In this document: positions 30,301-42,600 of the stretch, piece after piece
Position numbering within the stretch: the stretch's first letter is position 1
How the letters are laid out: each line of letters starts with the position of its first letter
Origin: Gymnothorax reevesii
Lineage: Eukaryota; Chordata; Actinopteri; Anguilliformes; Muraenidae
Length of the DNA: 64,000 bases
NCBI GenBank assembly: GCA_029721435.1
Contig: CM056574.1
Span: 33,560,001 to 33,624,000, forward strand
Direction: 5' to 3'
Made by a program: the position numbers and the translations under genes
Notes under the pieces: model-generated
What the model saw: the letters and a program-made list of their open reading frames with translations, nothing else
What the model was told of the DNA's origin: nothing
The model's database searches: none

Positions 30301-33300
30301 TGAGCCTCACCAGTAGCTGGGTGCTGCAGTTCCTCAGGTGTATCAGTAGAGTCTGGTCCAGGGCCGGGCACCGCGTGGTCATGGGGCCAGAGGGAGACCC
30401 CCAGGAGCGCTCCTCACACCCCTCGTCCTCACCCACACTCTCTTCTGTTGGCCTGCAGGGGGCGCTGCAGTTCATAAATGCACACAACCATTTAAAGGAG
30501 CAGTATGTAAGAAATGTATGTTGATTATCCATGAAATGGCCCTGATATATCACCAGACATTAAGGAATTATGTTAATTTCAAATACTTGTATCACTGACA
30601 ACAGTAGTCCAGCCAGAATATTCTCATTACAAAAGCGAAGTTGCAGCCCGCAATTAATGTTGACATTGTCATTTTGTGTTTCGGCCTGTTGCGCCGCCCT
30701 CCACCTATCTCCCAATCACGAGGTCAGTAGCATTTCTGCATCCAGGTTGTCAGTTACCACTGAGCTGCAGCTACCAGCGTTTCGGAGCACAAATGTCAGA
30801 CGTTACTAAACCTAAAAGGCCTCTTTATGATTTCGAAATGCATTGTGACAAATTCAGAAACAAAACATGGATCTGTATAGGACATGCCTTTGTAAGATGG
30901 AGACGGCTGAAAGCAGAGACAAATTTGAAGACCGACGCCAAAATTGATAATTTTCTCCTGGACAGGTAAGATTCAGCTAAGTTTGGCTAACTTAATTCAA
31001 TTTAATGTAGGCACGGACATTTCATATATTCTCTACAGTCAAATAATGTTATGTATGTTCGTTCGTGGTACGTTAGTGCGTATGTAGGTGGGTCATTGAA
31101 TTGACTAGGTAACAAATTGTTTGAGAAATAAAAACCGTGACTTGTCATTGCTAACATCAGCAATGCATTATTAGTCCGTTTCTCTGGCATTATGCTGAGA
31201 CGCTGTGGAAACCGTTCCAACATTAGCACAGCCATTATGGCAATATGAAATGTAATTGAGACAGTACATCAGTCAAATGAGTCCTCATTCATTCTTTACG
31301 CATATTATAGTATGGACTTTCGTGGGCTATCCACTCAGAAGAGTGACGTGCAAGTTGACCAATATGACCATTGCTAAAGTTAGTTAGTCATTAGTCTCGA
31401 TATTTTCTGAGCTGAACTGAACACAACCCTGTGAGAGCAAATCATTGGTGATATTGAAACGTAGCCATGGTAGCTCTGTGTAGTAAACATTCTTGCTGGA
31501 TCCGGCAACCTAGCTGGCAACCTCTCGTCTGGGGGAGAGGAGTAGGGGATACTGCGCTCTGCACTATTTTGAATGTGATGGCACTACCAGTTTTGGCCAC
31601 AAACTTACATATAGCTCCTTTAAACACCAAGGTAAAGACCCACGGCTGCTGGCAATACAATCAAAGACAAAAAGCTGACATCTCAACAAGGCAATTAATA
31701 TATAAGAGAATCAGCTGAAAGAACAATTAGCAAATAATTAAGTTAATTGGTATCAAGAGTGTAACATGATTGGCTATAAAAGGGATGTCCTAGAGAAGCT
31801 GAGTCTCTCAGAAGTAAAGATGGCCAGAGGCTTTCCAACCTGTGAAGGCTTGTGTAAAAAAACTGTGGAATACTTTAAAAACAATGTTCCTCAACGTCAA
31901 ATTGCAACGGCTTTGAAGATCTCATCATCAACAGTATATTATCAAAAGATTCAGAGAAACTGGAAAAATCTCTGTGCTTAAGAGACAAGGCCGAAGACCA
32001 GTACTGGATGCCTAAGATATTGGGGCCCTCAGATGCCACTGCATCACTCACCGGCATGATTCTGCCATTGACATTATGAAATGGGCATAGGAATACTTCG
32101 AGAAACCACTGCCTGTAAACACAGTCTGCCGTGCCATCCGCAGATGCCACCTAAAACTCTATCACGCAAAAAGGAAGCCATTTTTGAGCATGATCCAGAA
32201 GCGCCGCCGTGTTCTGTGGGCCAAGGCTCATTTAAAATGGACTGTAGCAAAGTGGTCAAACGAGTCCAAATTTGACATTCTTGTTGGAAATCATGGGCGT
32301 CATGTCCTCCCGGCTAAAGAGGAGAGAGACCACCCTCCTGTTATCAGCGTTCAGTTCAAAAGCCAGCATCTCTGATGGTATGGGGGTGCATTAGTGCATA
32401 TGGTGTGGGACATTTGCATGTTTTATAAAGCACCATGAGTGTTGAAAAGTATATAAAGGTTTTAGAGCAACATATGCTCCCCTCCAGATGACATCTATTC
32501 CAGGGAAGGCCTTGTGTATTTCAGCAGGACAATGCAAAACCACATACTGCAGCTATCACAACAGCATAGCTAAGAAGTAGAAGAGTCCGTGTGCTGAACT
32601 AGACTGCCTGCAGTCCTGATCTTTCACCGATTGAGAACATTCGGCGCAAAATTAAACGAAAAGTCTGTCAAAGGAGACCCAAAACTCTCAAGCAGCTGAA
32701 AGCCTGTTTTAAACAAGAGTGGGATCAAATTTAAATGGTTAAACTCAAGATACTTGTCTCCTCAATGCCCAGATGCCTCCACTCTGTGTTGAAAAGAACA
32801 GGGGATGCTACACCAATAGTACACAGGCCCCTGTCCCAACTTTTTTGAGACCAGTAGCAGCCATCAAATTTGATATGAGCTCATTTTGTGGATAAATTTG
32901 TTAAATTTCTCTGTTTCAACATTTGCAATGTTATCTCTGTTTTACTGTGAATAAAATACTGGCTGGTGTGATTTGAAAGACTTTGCGCTTTGATTTTATT
33001 CACAATTTACACTTTGTCCCAACTATTTCAGAATTAGGGATGTACTATTACTATTAGAATAGAAATCTTTATTGTCCACTCATGTGGATATTTGTATTTG
33101 GCCCTAAAATAGAACATTTACCTCACGTATGCACAAAAATTGTTCAACAAACATATTACTCACACACAGCAACTTCTAGTGGCAGTAATATGACGTCGGA
33201 CAGTCAAAGCTTTTCATGCTTTTTAATGTTTCGCCACTAGATGGCAGTAACTGCTAATGTAAAATAAAGCAACAAACAGTTCCTCGGGGGGGAAAAAAAT

Positions 33301-36300
33301 AGAAGGCTGACTAGTATTGTGGTCGAGAGCGTAAGGGCACTAACCTGTCCGAGGAGTTCTTTCTCTCCCCATCTTCCTCCTCCTCGTCATCCTCGTAATC
33401 CAGGTCAGAGGTATTTAGGAAGTCAAAACTCTCGAGAGCAGTCTCTACCGTTAGGCTGACACTAGAGGAACGGCTCCGACTGCGGCCCTAAGAAGAGAAA
33501 CATACACGTGAGCGCTTACGCACAAACATACACACGCTGTATCGTATAAACACACACACAAAGCAAGAGATGAAATTAGCTCAAAAAAAAAAAAAAAGAC
33601 TGATATAATCAGATTAGACACACAGACAGCACACTGTATGTATAATTAGCCCAAATTTCACACATTGGTATAATTGCTATGCATTCCCTCGCTTGCACAC
33701 ATGCACACATGCAATTTTACTACCAAGACAAAACTATAAACACACTGGCAAAATTCCTGCAAAAGTATACACTATCTACATACACATTAACGAATGTAAG
33801 GCCGCTCACAAGAGGGTAACATTATTGTTTATGTCCATACAGTCTGATAACATTACTGTTTATACAGACACACTGTCCGTGGAAATGACTAATGACCCAG
33901 TCAGTGCTTCCCCACAGGGAAAAACTTAACAACATTAAAGCGCATGGCAGAAAATGACATCATCGTGAGTATTATTAAATCAGCAACTAGAACAAAGTGT
34001 TCAGGAGATTCTGATTTCCGCTCAGCATGCGTTTCTTGAGGAAAAGAACACCACTATTCAGCCATACATCTCAATCCATTTTTTCACTGCAGCTCAAAAA
34101 CCAAACGAAGAATCGAAAACCCTGGAGCTAGAGGTACTTGTCACAAATTTTCCAAATTGTGAACATTGAGGCATGAGGTAACTATAGTAGACATTTTACC
34201 ATCCTTCACTCGTGTGGTGCGTGGAAATATGACTTAAGCACTTGGCTCTTCAAATAAGAAACAGGCTTTAACCCCTTTAACTATAAATTTTCACTTAAAC
34301 GTAACTAAGTAGGTTGTAAGTCAGAAAAAGCGTTTTTCATGTTGTAGAACAATGTCACATATAAATACAGAATCTGCTAGTTGCACTGCTTCACTGAAGC
34401 TACATCACATTGATACTGAGAGAAATTTTCAAACTCAGTTTGAAGAGCTGGCAAAGCCAGATGATCGGAGGGCCATATTTTTATGGCCACAGCATTATAT
34501 TAGATGGAAAATATCTACATCTTGTACATGATTTTATACACATCTCCGTGTAATTAGGATATTAGGGATCCTTGGAAAACATGGGATCTCCACTGGAATT
34601 TAAAATAGGCCTGAATATTGGCCTGAAGTTCCACAGATTTGAATACTGCAGCTACATTTGATGGAGGTTGTAAGCGGTTAATCCAATCGGCTGCCTGCAT
34701 TATGTTATGTACAACACCCATTAGGCTCCTAGTAGTTAGCTACAGAAGAAAGGATCAAGTTTAGACTGTGGTAGTACTCTGATCTTTATCTGTGGTCAGC
34801 CCTGGGTCTTATACGTGATACATGGAGAGCAGGACCTCCGTCCCTGCATTGTGGAGAATAGACCGCGCCCAGCTGAGGAAGAGGAAGTGCTACACCCTGT
34901 GCTTCGTCCCCAAGGATTGTGGGAATTGGAATTGTTTATAAATGTGGCTATTTCAGCCACGCACACACAGACCCACTATATACACACAGGCAAACACGCG
35001 CAGACAGGGCCGGAACGTTGGCACCGTCTCCATGGCGACATGGCAAAATGCCGAGTTCGGAGGCAGCGTCTGTGGCTCTCGCTCATTTTGAAACCCAGCT
35101 GAGGGAGTGATAGGGGTAGAAGAATGAAAAAAAACGCAGACAGCCTCGGCCGGGGCGCGGAGATATTGTAAAACAGCCATGCTCAGTCATAACATTCCAC
35201 AGTACATTGGCACCCCATCTCCCTGCTCTCAGCCCAAATCCAAGCTTGTGTACCTACATTCCTCATTCTATGAAAAGTTTGGGCCAATTCTGTTTGTGAC
35301 CTTTTTTCATTTGTGTATTCCCTCTGAAAAGCAAGATGTAAACACCCATTCTGCGGCCCATTCACAGGTGTGTCTGGGGTTCCGAGTTAGCCAGGTTTGC
35401 GAGCGATAAATTAGCATTAGCATTAGCATCCAAATTGGCATCAGAAGTCCCATATAGCCTGCCTTGAGGGCTCCAGTAGTGGGTGGTACTGCTTAGACTC
35501 TGGGTCGAGGACTCACCGTTAATGCCCCCTCCAGGAGTCTCAGCTCCTGCTCCAAGACCTGCAGTTCAGGGAACTGGCCCCTGTAGTCATCCAGCGAAGA
35601 GATGACTGCATTCAGCGCTTCCTCCACCTCACCATCTGCAGGCAGCGGCTCCACGCCGTTCCCGGGCAGAGCTGCAGCCCCAGGCTTTTCGGCCTCCTCC
35701 GGTACGGCCTGAGGAGGCAGTGTCTGCTGCACCTCCTCAGTTCCCTTTGACAGCGCAGGCTGTGGCACAACTGTCGGAGGGTCCTCCTGGGTCACCACCG
35801 CTTCAGTCCTGGGTGTGATGGAGGCCAGTGGTGAGCAGGGCTCCACTGGCTCCGTCAACACCTCTGGCCCAGTTCCTGAGTCAGGCGAAGCCCGACGCAA
35901 GCTCTCCGGCTGCAAGGCCTCAGATTCAGGCGAGTCCCTGGCTTTCGGCCTACTGTTCCGCTCTTCCTCCACCTGCTCTATAACAGCTGAGTGTCTTTCC
36001 CTCAACTCAGTAGGGCTCTCTAAGGTGGTATCGGAATCATAGTCCACAGGGGGAAGGGGCACTTTGCAGTTCGGGTCCCAGACCCCTGAGAAAGCAGGAA
36101 AGGACTCCACTTTAGGAGACGCAGGCATTTCCATGACGACATCGCCTGCAGAAGCGGTGGAGGCCTCGGAGGCGACCTCGGACGGCTCAGCGGATTCGCC
36201 GGCCGCCCTCTCCCCCACGATGGCCCCGTCAACGCTGTGCTCGCTAATGTGGCTGAGGGAGCGTGAGTATCGGGTGTGGCCGTTCGGCACCCCCTGCGGC

Positions 36301-39300
36301 GCCTTCGCAGGATCCTCCTCCCCTGTCGCCACGGTGACCTTAACTTCCCCTTCCCCTTCCTCCTCCTCTTCATCCCCCGTCCCCTGACTGGCAGCGTGGG
36401 TCGGAGTGGAGGCGAGGGACTCGCGGGGGGCGAAGGAGATCTCGATGGCGGGCGCCGCCGTCTGCAGCTCCGGCTGGACCAGTGTTTTGTGGGAATGTCG
36501 CAGGCCCAGTGAGAGCTGCGGGCTGGACGAGTCGTCTGAAGACTCTGAGGAATTGGACCAGGCTGTTCCATTCTCCATCTCCTCTTGTCTCCGTAACATG
36601 TTCTACAGGGAAATGGAGGAATGGAGGGAAGAGTGGAGTGGAGAGGAGAAAAAAATGGAGTGTGGTGTAAGGGGGGAGAAATATCAGGAAGATGGGATCA
36701 ATGATATATTTAGTCCAATTTATAACCCAATTTTTTCATTTCTTGATGGCCAGCTCATCTGATGATAGATCAATAACCATGAACTATGGCAAGAACTTCC
36801 TCTGACATCTTATATGTTGATACCCAATAAATTTGCATCACTGGTGCCAGCCAAAAAATGAAGCATTTGCACATAAAGGGAGCAACATGAAAGCTACAGA
36901 AATGTGTTGGTTTAACAGATGCGAGAGGCCATGGATGCCTACTGGATAGGCAGAAAGGCAGATGATCTTATGATAGGATGAGTGACAGTGTGATGTACAG
37001 AGCTCAACAAGCACAGGCCTGTCTGGAAGCTACCACATCCACCACAAGATGAAGGTCTAGCTAAAACAATACAGCAAACATACTGAACGGTCCATTTCAT
37101 TCTCTCTGAATTCACATCCCCCCCCCATAGCTAGGTAGCATTTTTCCTTTTCTCATAAAAGTGTAAATGAGAACAAAAATTAGAGAAAAAAAAAAAAACA
37201 CCCACAACAACAAAAAAAGCTGCAGCCAGAGCAAGGGACTGGATTTTGAGTTCCCCCAACAGGAAATCTCTTTTTCACGTTTCAACACCAGCGCAAACAG
37301 AATTCTACTCACGCCTGCCAAGGAGCTCCCCAGAACTACTAGCGCAGCTACGGCTACAGCTACAAGCACGGCTACGGCTACAGCTACCAGCACTTACGTC
37401 TATCTGCAAATTAGCAGAGCCAAGCCTGACTGCCGCGATGTCGCTGCACGAGCAGCTCAGAGAGAGTTTTTCGCCCAGCGTCTCACGGAACACGTCCAGC
37501 AGGGACCACCGCTGCCTGGGCACCATGTATCTTGTAGTCTTCGCGCAGAAGGGATATGGAGGCAAGGGGCGCAGGGGGCCAGGCAAGAGGATGGGGGGGT
37601 GGAGCGAAGTGGAAGGTGAGTATGATGGCTAAACTAGACCATTCACGGATGGAGCGCTAACAGGCTGCTAGCGGAGCACAGCTAATGCTAGTCACTTTCT
37701 ACAGTGACCTCTAACCTTTCGACACCCACAACAGCACTGATGAGGCTGAAACAGAAGAACAGAGATGATTGGTTGTTCCACACGAGTGGAAACCAATGGC
37801 TGGATCTGCAGCAATCTCTATGGTGTCGCTCAGGAAAGCAGCGCTACAAATGAAGCGCAGTTTACAGGAACATACTGGTGGCTCAGTTTAAACCCCTGTA
37901 AAGGTAAATATCCCAGGTCCAGCAGTAAAGGACGATACATGAAATTAAATTCACATTGAACTCCAAAGGTAATGAGAGTAACCAGGGGAAGCTAATTGGA
38001 AGATTTTCCCCACTTGAGACTTCTGTGTTAAGCTTTGTGATGACAAAATCTATCCAAGCTTTAAAAAGAAAAAAGAAAAACTCTGAATACAGCTACTCTT
38101 ATTTTTCAGAGTATGCTACTGCCCATGTCCCAGATGTCTAAATTTCAGAGTTTTCAATTGACCGTTATTTGCTCCAAAAGCACAGTGGACACCACCTCTT
38201 ATAAACACAGGCGCAGAGGACACTGCCTGAAGAAAACGTGTCCACTTCTGACAAAATCGGGCATTGAGGGGCACACTCACATAGAAAGCCTGTTCCCGTA
38301 GCGATGGCGTGTCTGGAGGACTCTGGTTGTAGGTGGAGAAGCGCTTATTGACCGAGGGAGCTTTGTTGACTGTGCTTGCAGCAGATGAACCCAGGTCATC
38401 CTTGTCAAAGGGACTGCAAAAGAGACATATTGGATATCCAAGTCACTCACATAACAGTGTGTACTTGTCAAGTACTGTTTGAATGTGTAATGTGGCACGC
38501 TTAGCATAATGCATAACTAATGTGAATTTAACAGGCTGTAAAACGTTCATTTGATCTCGCCGTTCTTTGTAACCTCATAATCCGCATGTCATGGTGAGAA
38601 AACACCATGAAAATTGAACTGAAATGGAGTTGAGGGAATGAGTATGACAGTGAGTGGGTGAGTTTTACATTTTATGTGTACTCTACATTCACTGACTTTT
38701 CTAGAAGGAAGTCTGGATACACGCGCTCAACACTGTACTGTATGCAACCTGCCGTCTGCATGGAATTAATCAGTGTAAATGTTCACAAAGAGACAGAAGT
38801 GAAATGAGGAATACTCACTTCCACGTCACCTCCAGGCTGAGCTTGATGGTGCCGAGGTCATTGATGTCGACCGCCACGGTCTGGGGCAGAGCGGCAAACA
38901 GGTCCTTGGTCTCGCATGACACATTACCCACCACCACGTGATTGGCGAGACTCTTCAGCTCTGTAACCTAAGCAACCGGAGAGCAATTCTGTTAGCAGAC
39001 TTTTAACTTTCCATACCTTTGAAGGCAAACCGGACCAAAGATATTTACTGTAAGGTGACTATACCGTATCATGGAAATATACTGTAGCTACACTATCCAA
39101 TTTATATCATACCTCATAGGTAAGACTTTACAATAATGGGACATCAATTAACATTAGCTAATGCAGTAACAAGCATTAACTATCAGTTAATTAACAGTAA
39201 ACTAATGGGTCTACTAATAATTTACTAATGGTGTTCATGTTAACAAAGGTAATAATTCATACATATTGAATAGTTTGAGGAGTAACTTAAGGGATATTTT

Positions 39301-39638
39301 CAACTTCATAATACGGATGTCAAAGAGTATTAATCAATGGTAAGTTAAGGTTACCTAAAGCTTATTTAGCTCTCTGATGCATTAGTTAACTGTTAATTAA
39401 TTGATAGTTAATGCTTATTACTGCATTAACTAAAGCACCCTTACTGTAAAGTGTTACCACATCATAGTTTGATGGTAATATGAACTAGATGATGTGCACT
39501 CTATAGAGATGCCAACCCCCGCCTCTTGCTGACCTTGACTTTTCGACCTCAAAATGCAAATTTGGACAGGGTAACCTAGGATCATCTACCTCACAAAGTT
39601 TGGTCACCCTAGCTTCAGTGGTGGCCGAGCTGTCGCGT

Positions 39639-39682
<44 letters not shown>

Positions 39683-42600
39683 ACAGACACACAGACACAC
39701 AGACACACAGACACACAGACACAGACACAGACACAGACACAGACACAGAGTGCTAAACTGTATACCCACGCCGCCTCGTCGGGCATGGGTAAATATCAGC
39801 CTGCCTTTTCAAAAAGACACACAAAGATATTAATTGATAGAGTCAATTATCTAAGTATTTCTTCTGGTTACTAGATGTACGAATGTGGCAAACACATTTT
39901 AGCAGGAAAGGGCAGGGCAGCCAGCGCTGGAGCAGTCTAAAGCCGCTTTCACACTGGACGCGAAACAAAATTTTTTGCACGACAGATTACTTTCAAAGTC
40001 AATGCAAAGACGCGAATATACGCGAAACGCGTTTTTGCATTGACTTTGAATGTCATCTGTCGTGCAAAAAATTAGTTTCGTGTCCGGAGTTAAAGCAGCG
40101 TAATTCACCATATAAGAATGATACAAGTTACAATGTTGATAGTTGTCCATAAATAAATGGACACCGTGGGGGTATTTTTGGGTCCCCATAAGGAAGAGAC
40201 TTAATTCTGGGCAGAGGGCTCGGGAGCGGTACAGAAGACAATACATGTCCAGGGAAACAACATGCTTGAGGTACTTGTATTTAAGGACAGGCAAATGCGG
40301 CTGAAGTGCCCTTAAGCAAGACCTTAAGCCCATATTGTACCAGGCCTCTGCTTGGTCTAATTAACTTTACATTACAGCATCAGCCAAATGTCGGTAATAT
40401 AATGTGGCATCACCTACTACAAAGTACATTCACCACTCTTCAACCTTGGACAGATAATAGCCACAGGGAAATCAGTCTGCTTGCGATGAGCAGGTCATGT
40501 GACTTGAGCAAGGAGGCAGCAGAGACAGTCAGTTGGTTTTTTAAAGCTACTGGCGCCTATTGCATCAGGGCTGCACCTTAGTTGAGCGGTAGGGTACGGT
40601 TACGTAAAGGTAATTAAGAGAACGTATCCTCCTTTCTGGCACTTGTTCATTACTCCCATCTAGAATTATGGGAGGAAGAGACAAGTGGACGAAAGGAGGA
40701 CACATTTTTGAGTGCTGGAATGCACTCCCTCTGCCTTCAACACCCTGCACTCCTCCTACAGAACCATACTAGCTAATAACCACCAAGGAGGCCATTTTCT
40801 TTTTATTTCTGACGTGACTCCATCCCTGCCTCCCTCACATTGAGTTCATTTCTACTCACACTCCCTTTGCCTCTCTCCCTCCATAAATCACGAGGGGGAA
40901 AGACCACCCAGAATAATGAGAAACTGGTTGGCTGAAGTTGATCATTCCTTTATGCCTCGGGGCAGGCACATCTGCATGTGATGTCAAGGAGGAACAGATT
41001 TTGAAATGGCTCGAAATGGCTAATTGGCTGTGTGCTCGGTGACATAATAGGGGGCCTTTGATAGATTGAAAATCAAAAGCGAAAGCCAATGGGGGAGGGG
41101 CTTCGTTGGTATTCACCTTGATTGACAAGAATTCGGTGACGAGTGGCAGGAAGACCATGTCCTCGCTGTCCCACACCTGCTTGCCATTAATCTCGATCCG
41201 ACCCCTCAACTTCCAACGCTGCCGTCCATACTTCATGAAGATCTGCGGAGTCAGAAGTGGAGTTTAGCGACAAACTTGGCCCTCAAGAACAACCCTTCGT
41301 ATACTAACAGACAAAAAAAAAATACGATGAAACTCTGTTGCATATGATCAAATTCAAACTGTGCCCTGGAAGGAAAGTCCCGCCCCCCCAAGAGTTCCTC
41401 GACATATGCACCCCCCCCCGAGGGACAAAACAGGTTGAGTAGCATCCTGAAACCACCAATCAATCTAGCAGTCAGTCACCCTTCTGATTTGTGAGTGAAA
41501 GCCATGCTACATGCTAGCAGTCTGCATGTCAGAAAACCCCTTCTTCACTCCTATGTGTTATTCCCTCTCTCTTCTGTTTACACTCCTCGACTAACAAGAG
41601 AGGACTTAAGTCTGGTGATTCAGACCCTTTTCCACAAGGAGACAGAAGCTGTAGGGCTAACAGGGAGGAAGAAGTGACCTCACCTCATACTGGTCTCCCG
41701 CACAGAGCCGGGCGAAGCCTGCCAGACCTGCAGCACAGAGGGGGTTGATGACATACAGAGTTGCAGAGCAGTTCCGCACCACTATGCAGCAATACAGGTT
41801 CTCATATGCTGGGAAACAGCCACTCAAGGAAGTACAAATGCAGGGAGGCAAACAAGAGTATCACACGTACACCAATATAGGAATGCATACACATACACAT
41901 ACACACAAAAACCTCCATATACTGACCTTTCTGTGAATGTGTCATGCATTGATAATTGAGAACTTAGGATTATTGTGATTCAATAATCATTAAATTTGTG
42001 TAAGAAGCTGAAAATGCCAAGCGATTCTTGAGATTACACCACCCCTGTTCAGACCCCTGCAAAATTTATATTGGTCAAAACACATCAACAATTTTTGGAG
42101 TGGTCTTTCTACTATAATAGAGGAATCAGTTAAACAAGTGTGAAGTCACTGAACCTGCGTCGCTGTGCGTGTGTTATGTAGAAGTATGCTTTGGTGAATA
42201 AAATTTGCATTGATTGATGGTGAATTGTTATGATGATGACGATGATGATAGATGGATAGATGCAGCCATATGGAAAAGATGAACTGGAAAGGATTTTGGC
42301 GTAACACACTCATCTTCAATAATGACCTGCCATGGGTCAGCCACTTATTTTACGAGTTATCTAGATAACGTTGTTTGGTGGCCATCTTGGATTTTGATGT
42401 TGTGATATCATTTTCAATAAGAACATGCAATAGGTCAAGATGCACCACCATACCAAATTAAAAGTTTCTAAGCCACTTAGTTTTCGCGCTCTCAATAACG
42501 TCATTTTTAGAAAACGGCGGTGGCCATCTTGGATTTTGATGCAGCACGGCTACTGTTAATAGCGAACTGCCTTAGCTGAAGATACATCAGCATACCAAAT

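Noticed and set aside
33174..33186. Second CTCF-like word CTTCTAGTGGCAG near the 33,234 site
   Set aside because: It lacks one base between the AG and GGC parts of the core, so it does not fit the consensus.
36020..36571. 183-codon Arg/Pro/Ser-rich minus-strand frame
   Set aside because: Alternative frame of ripor1 exon 12 with typical GC-shadow composition.
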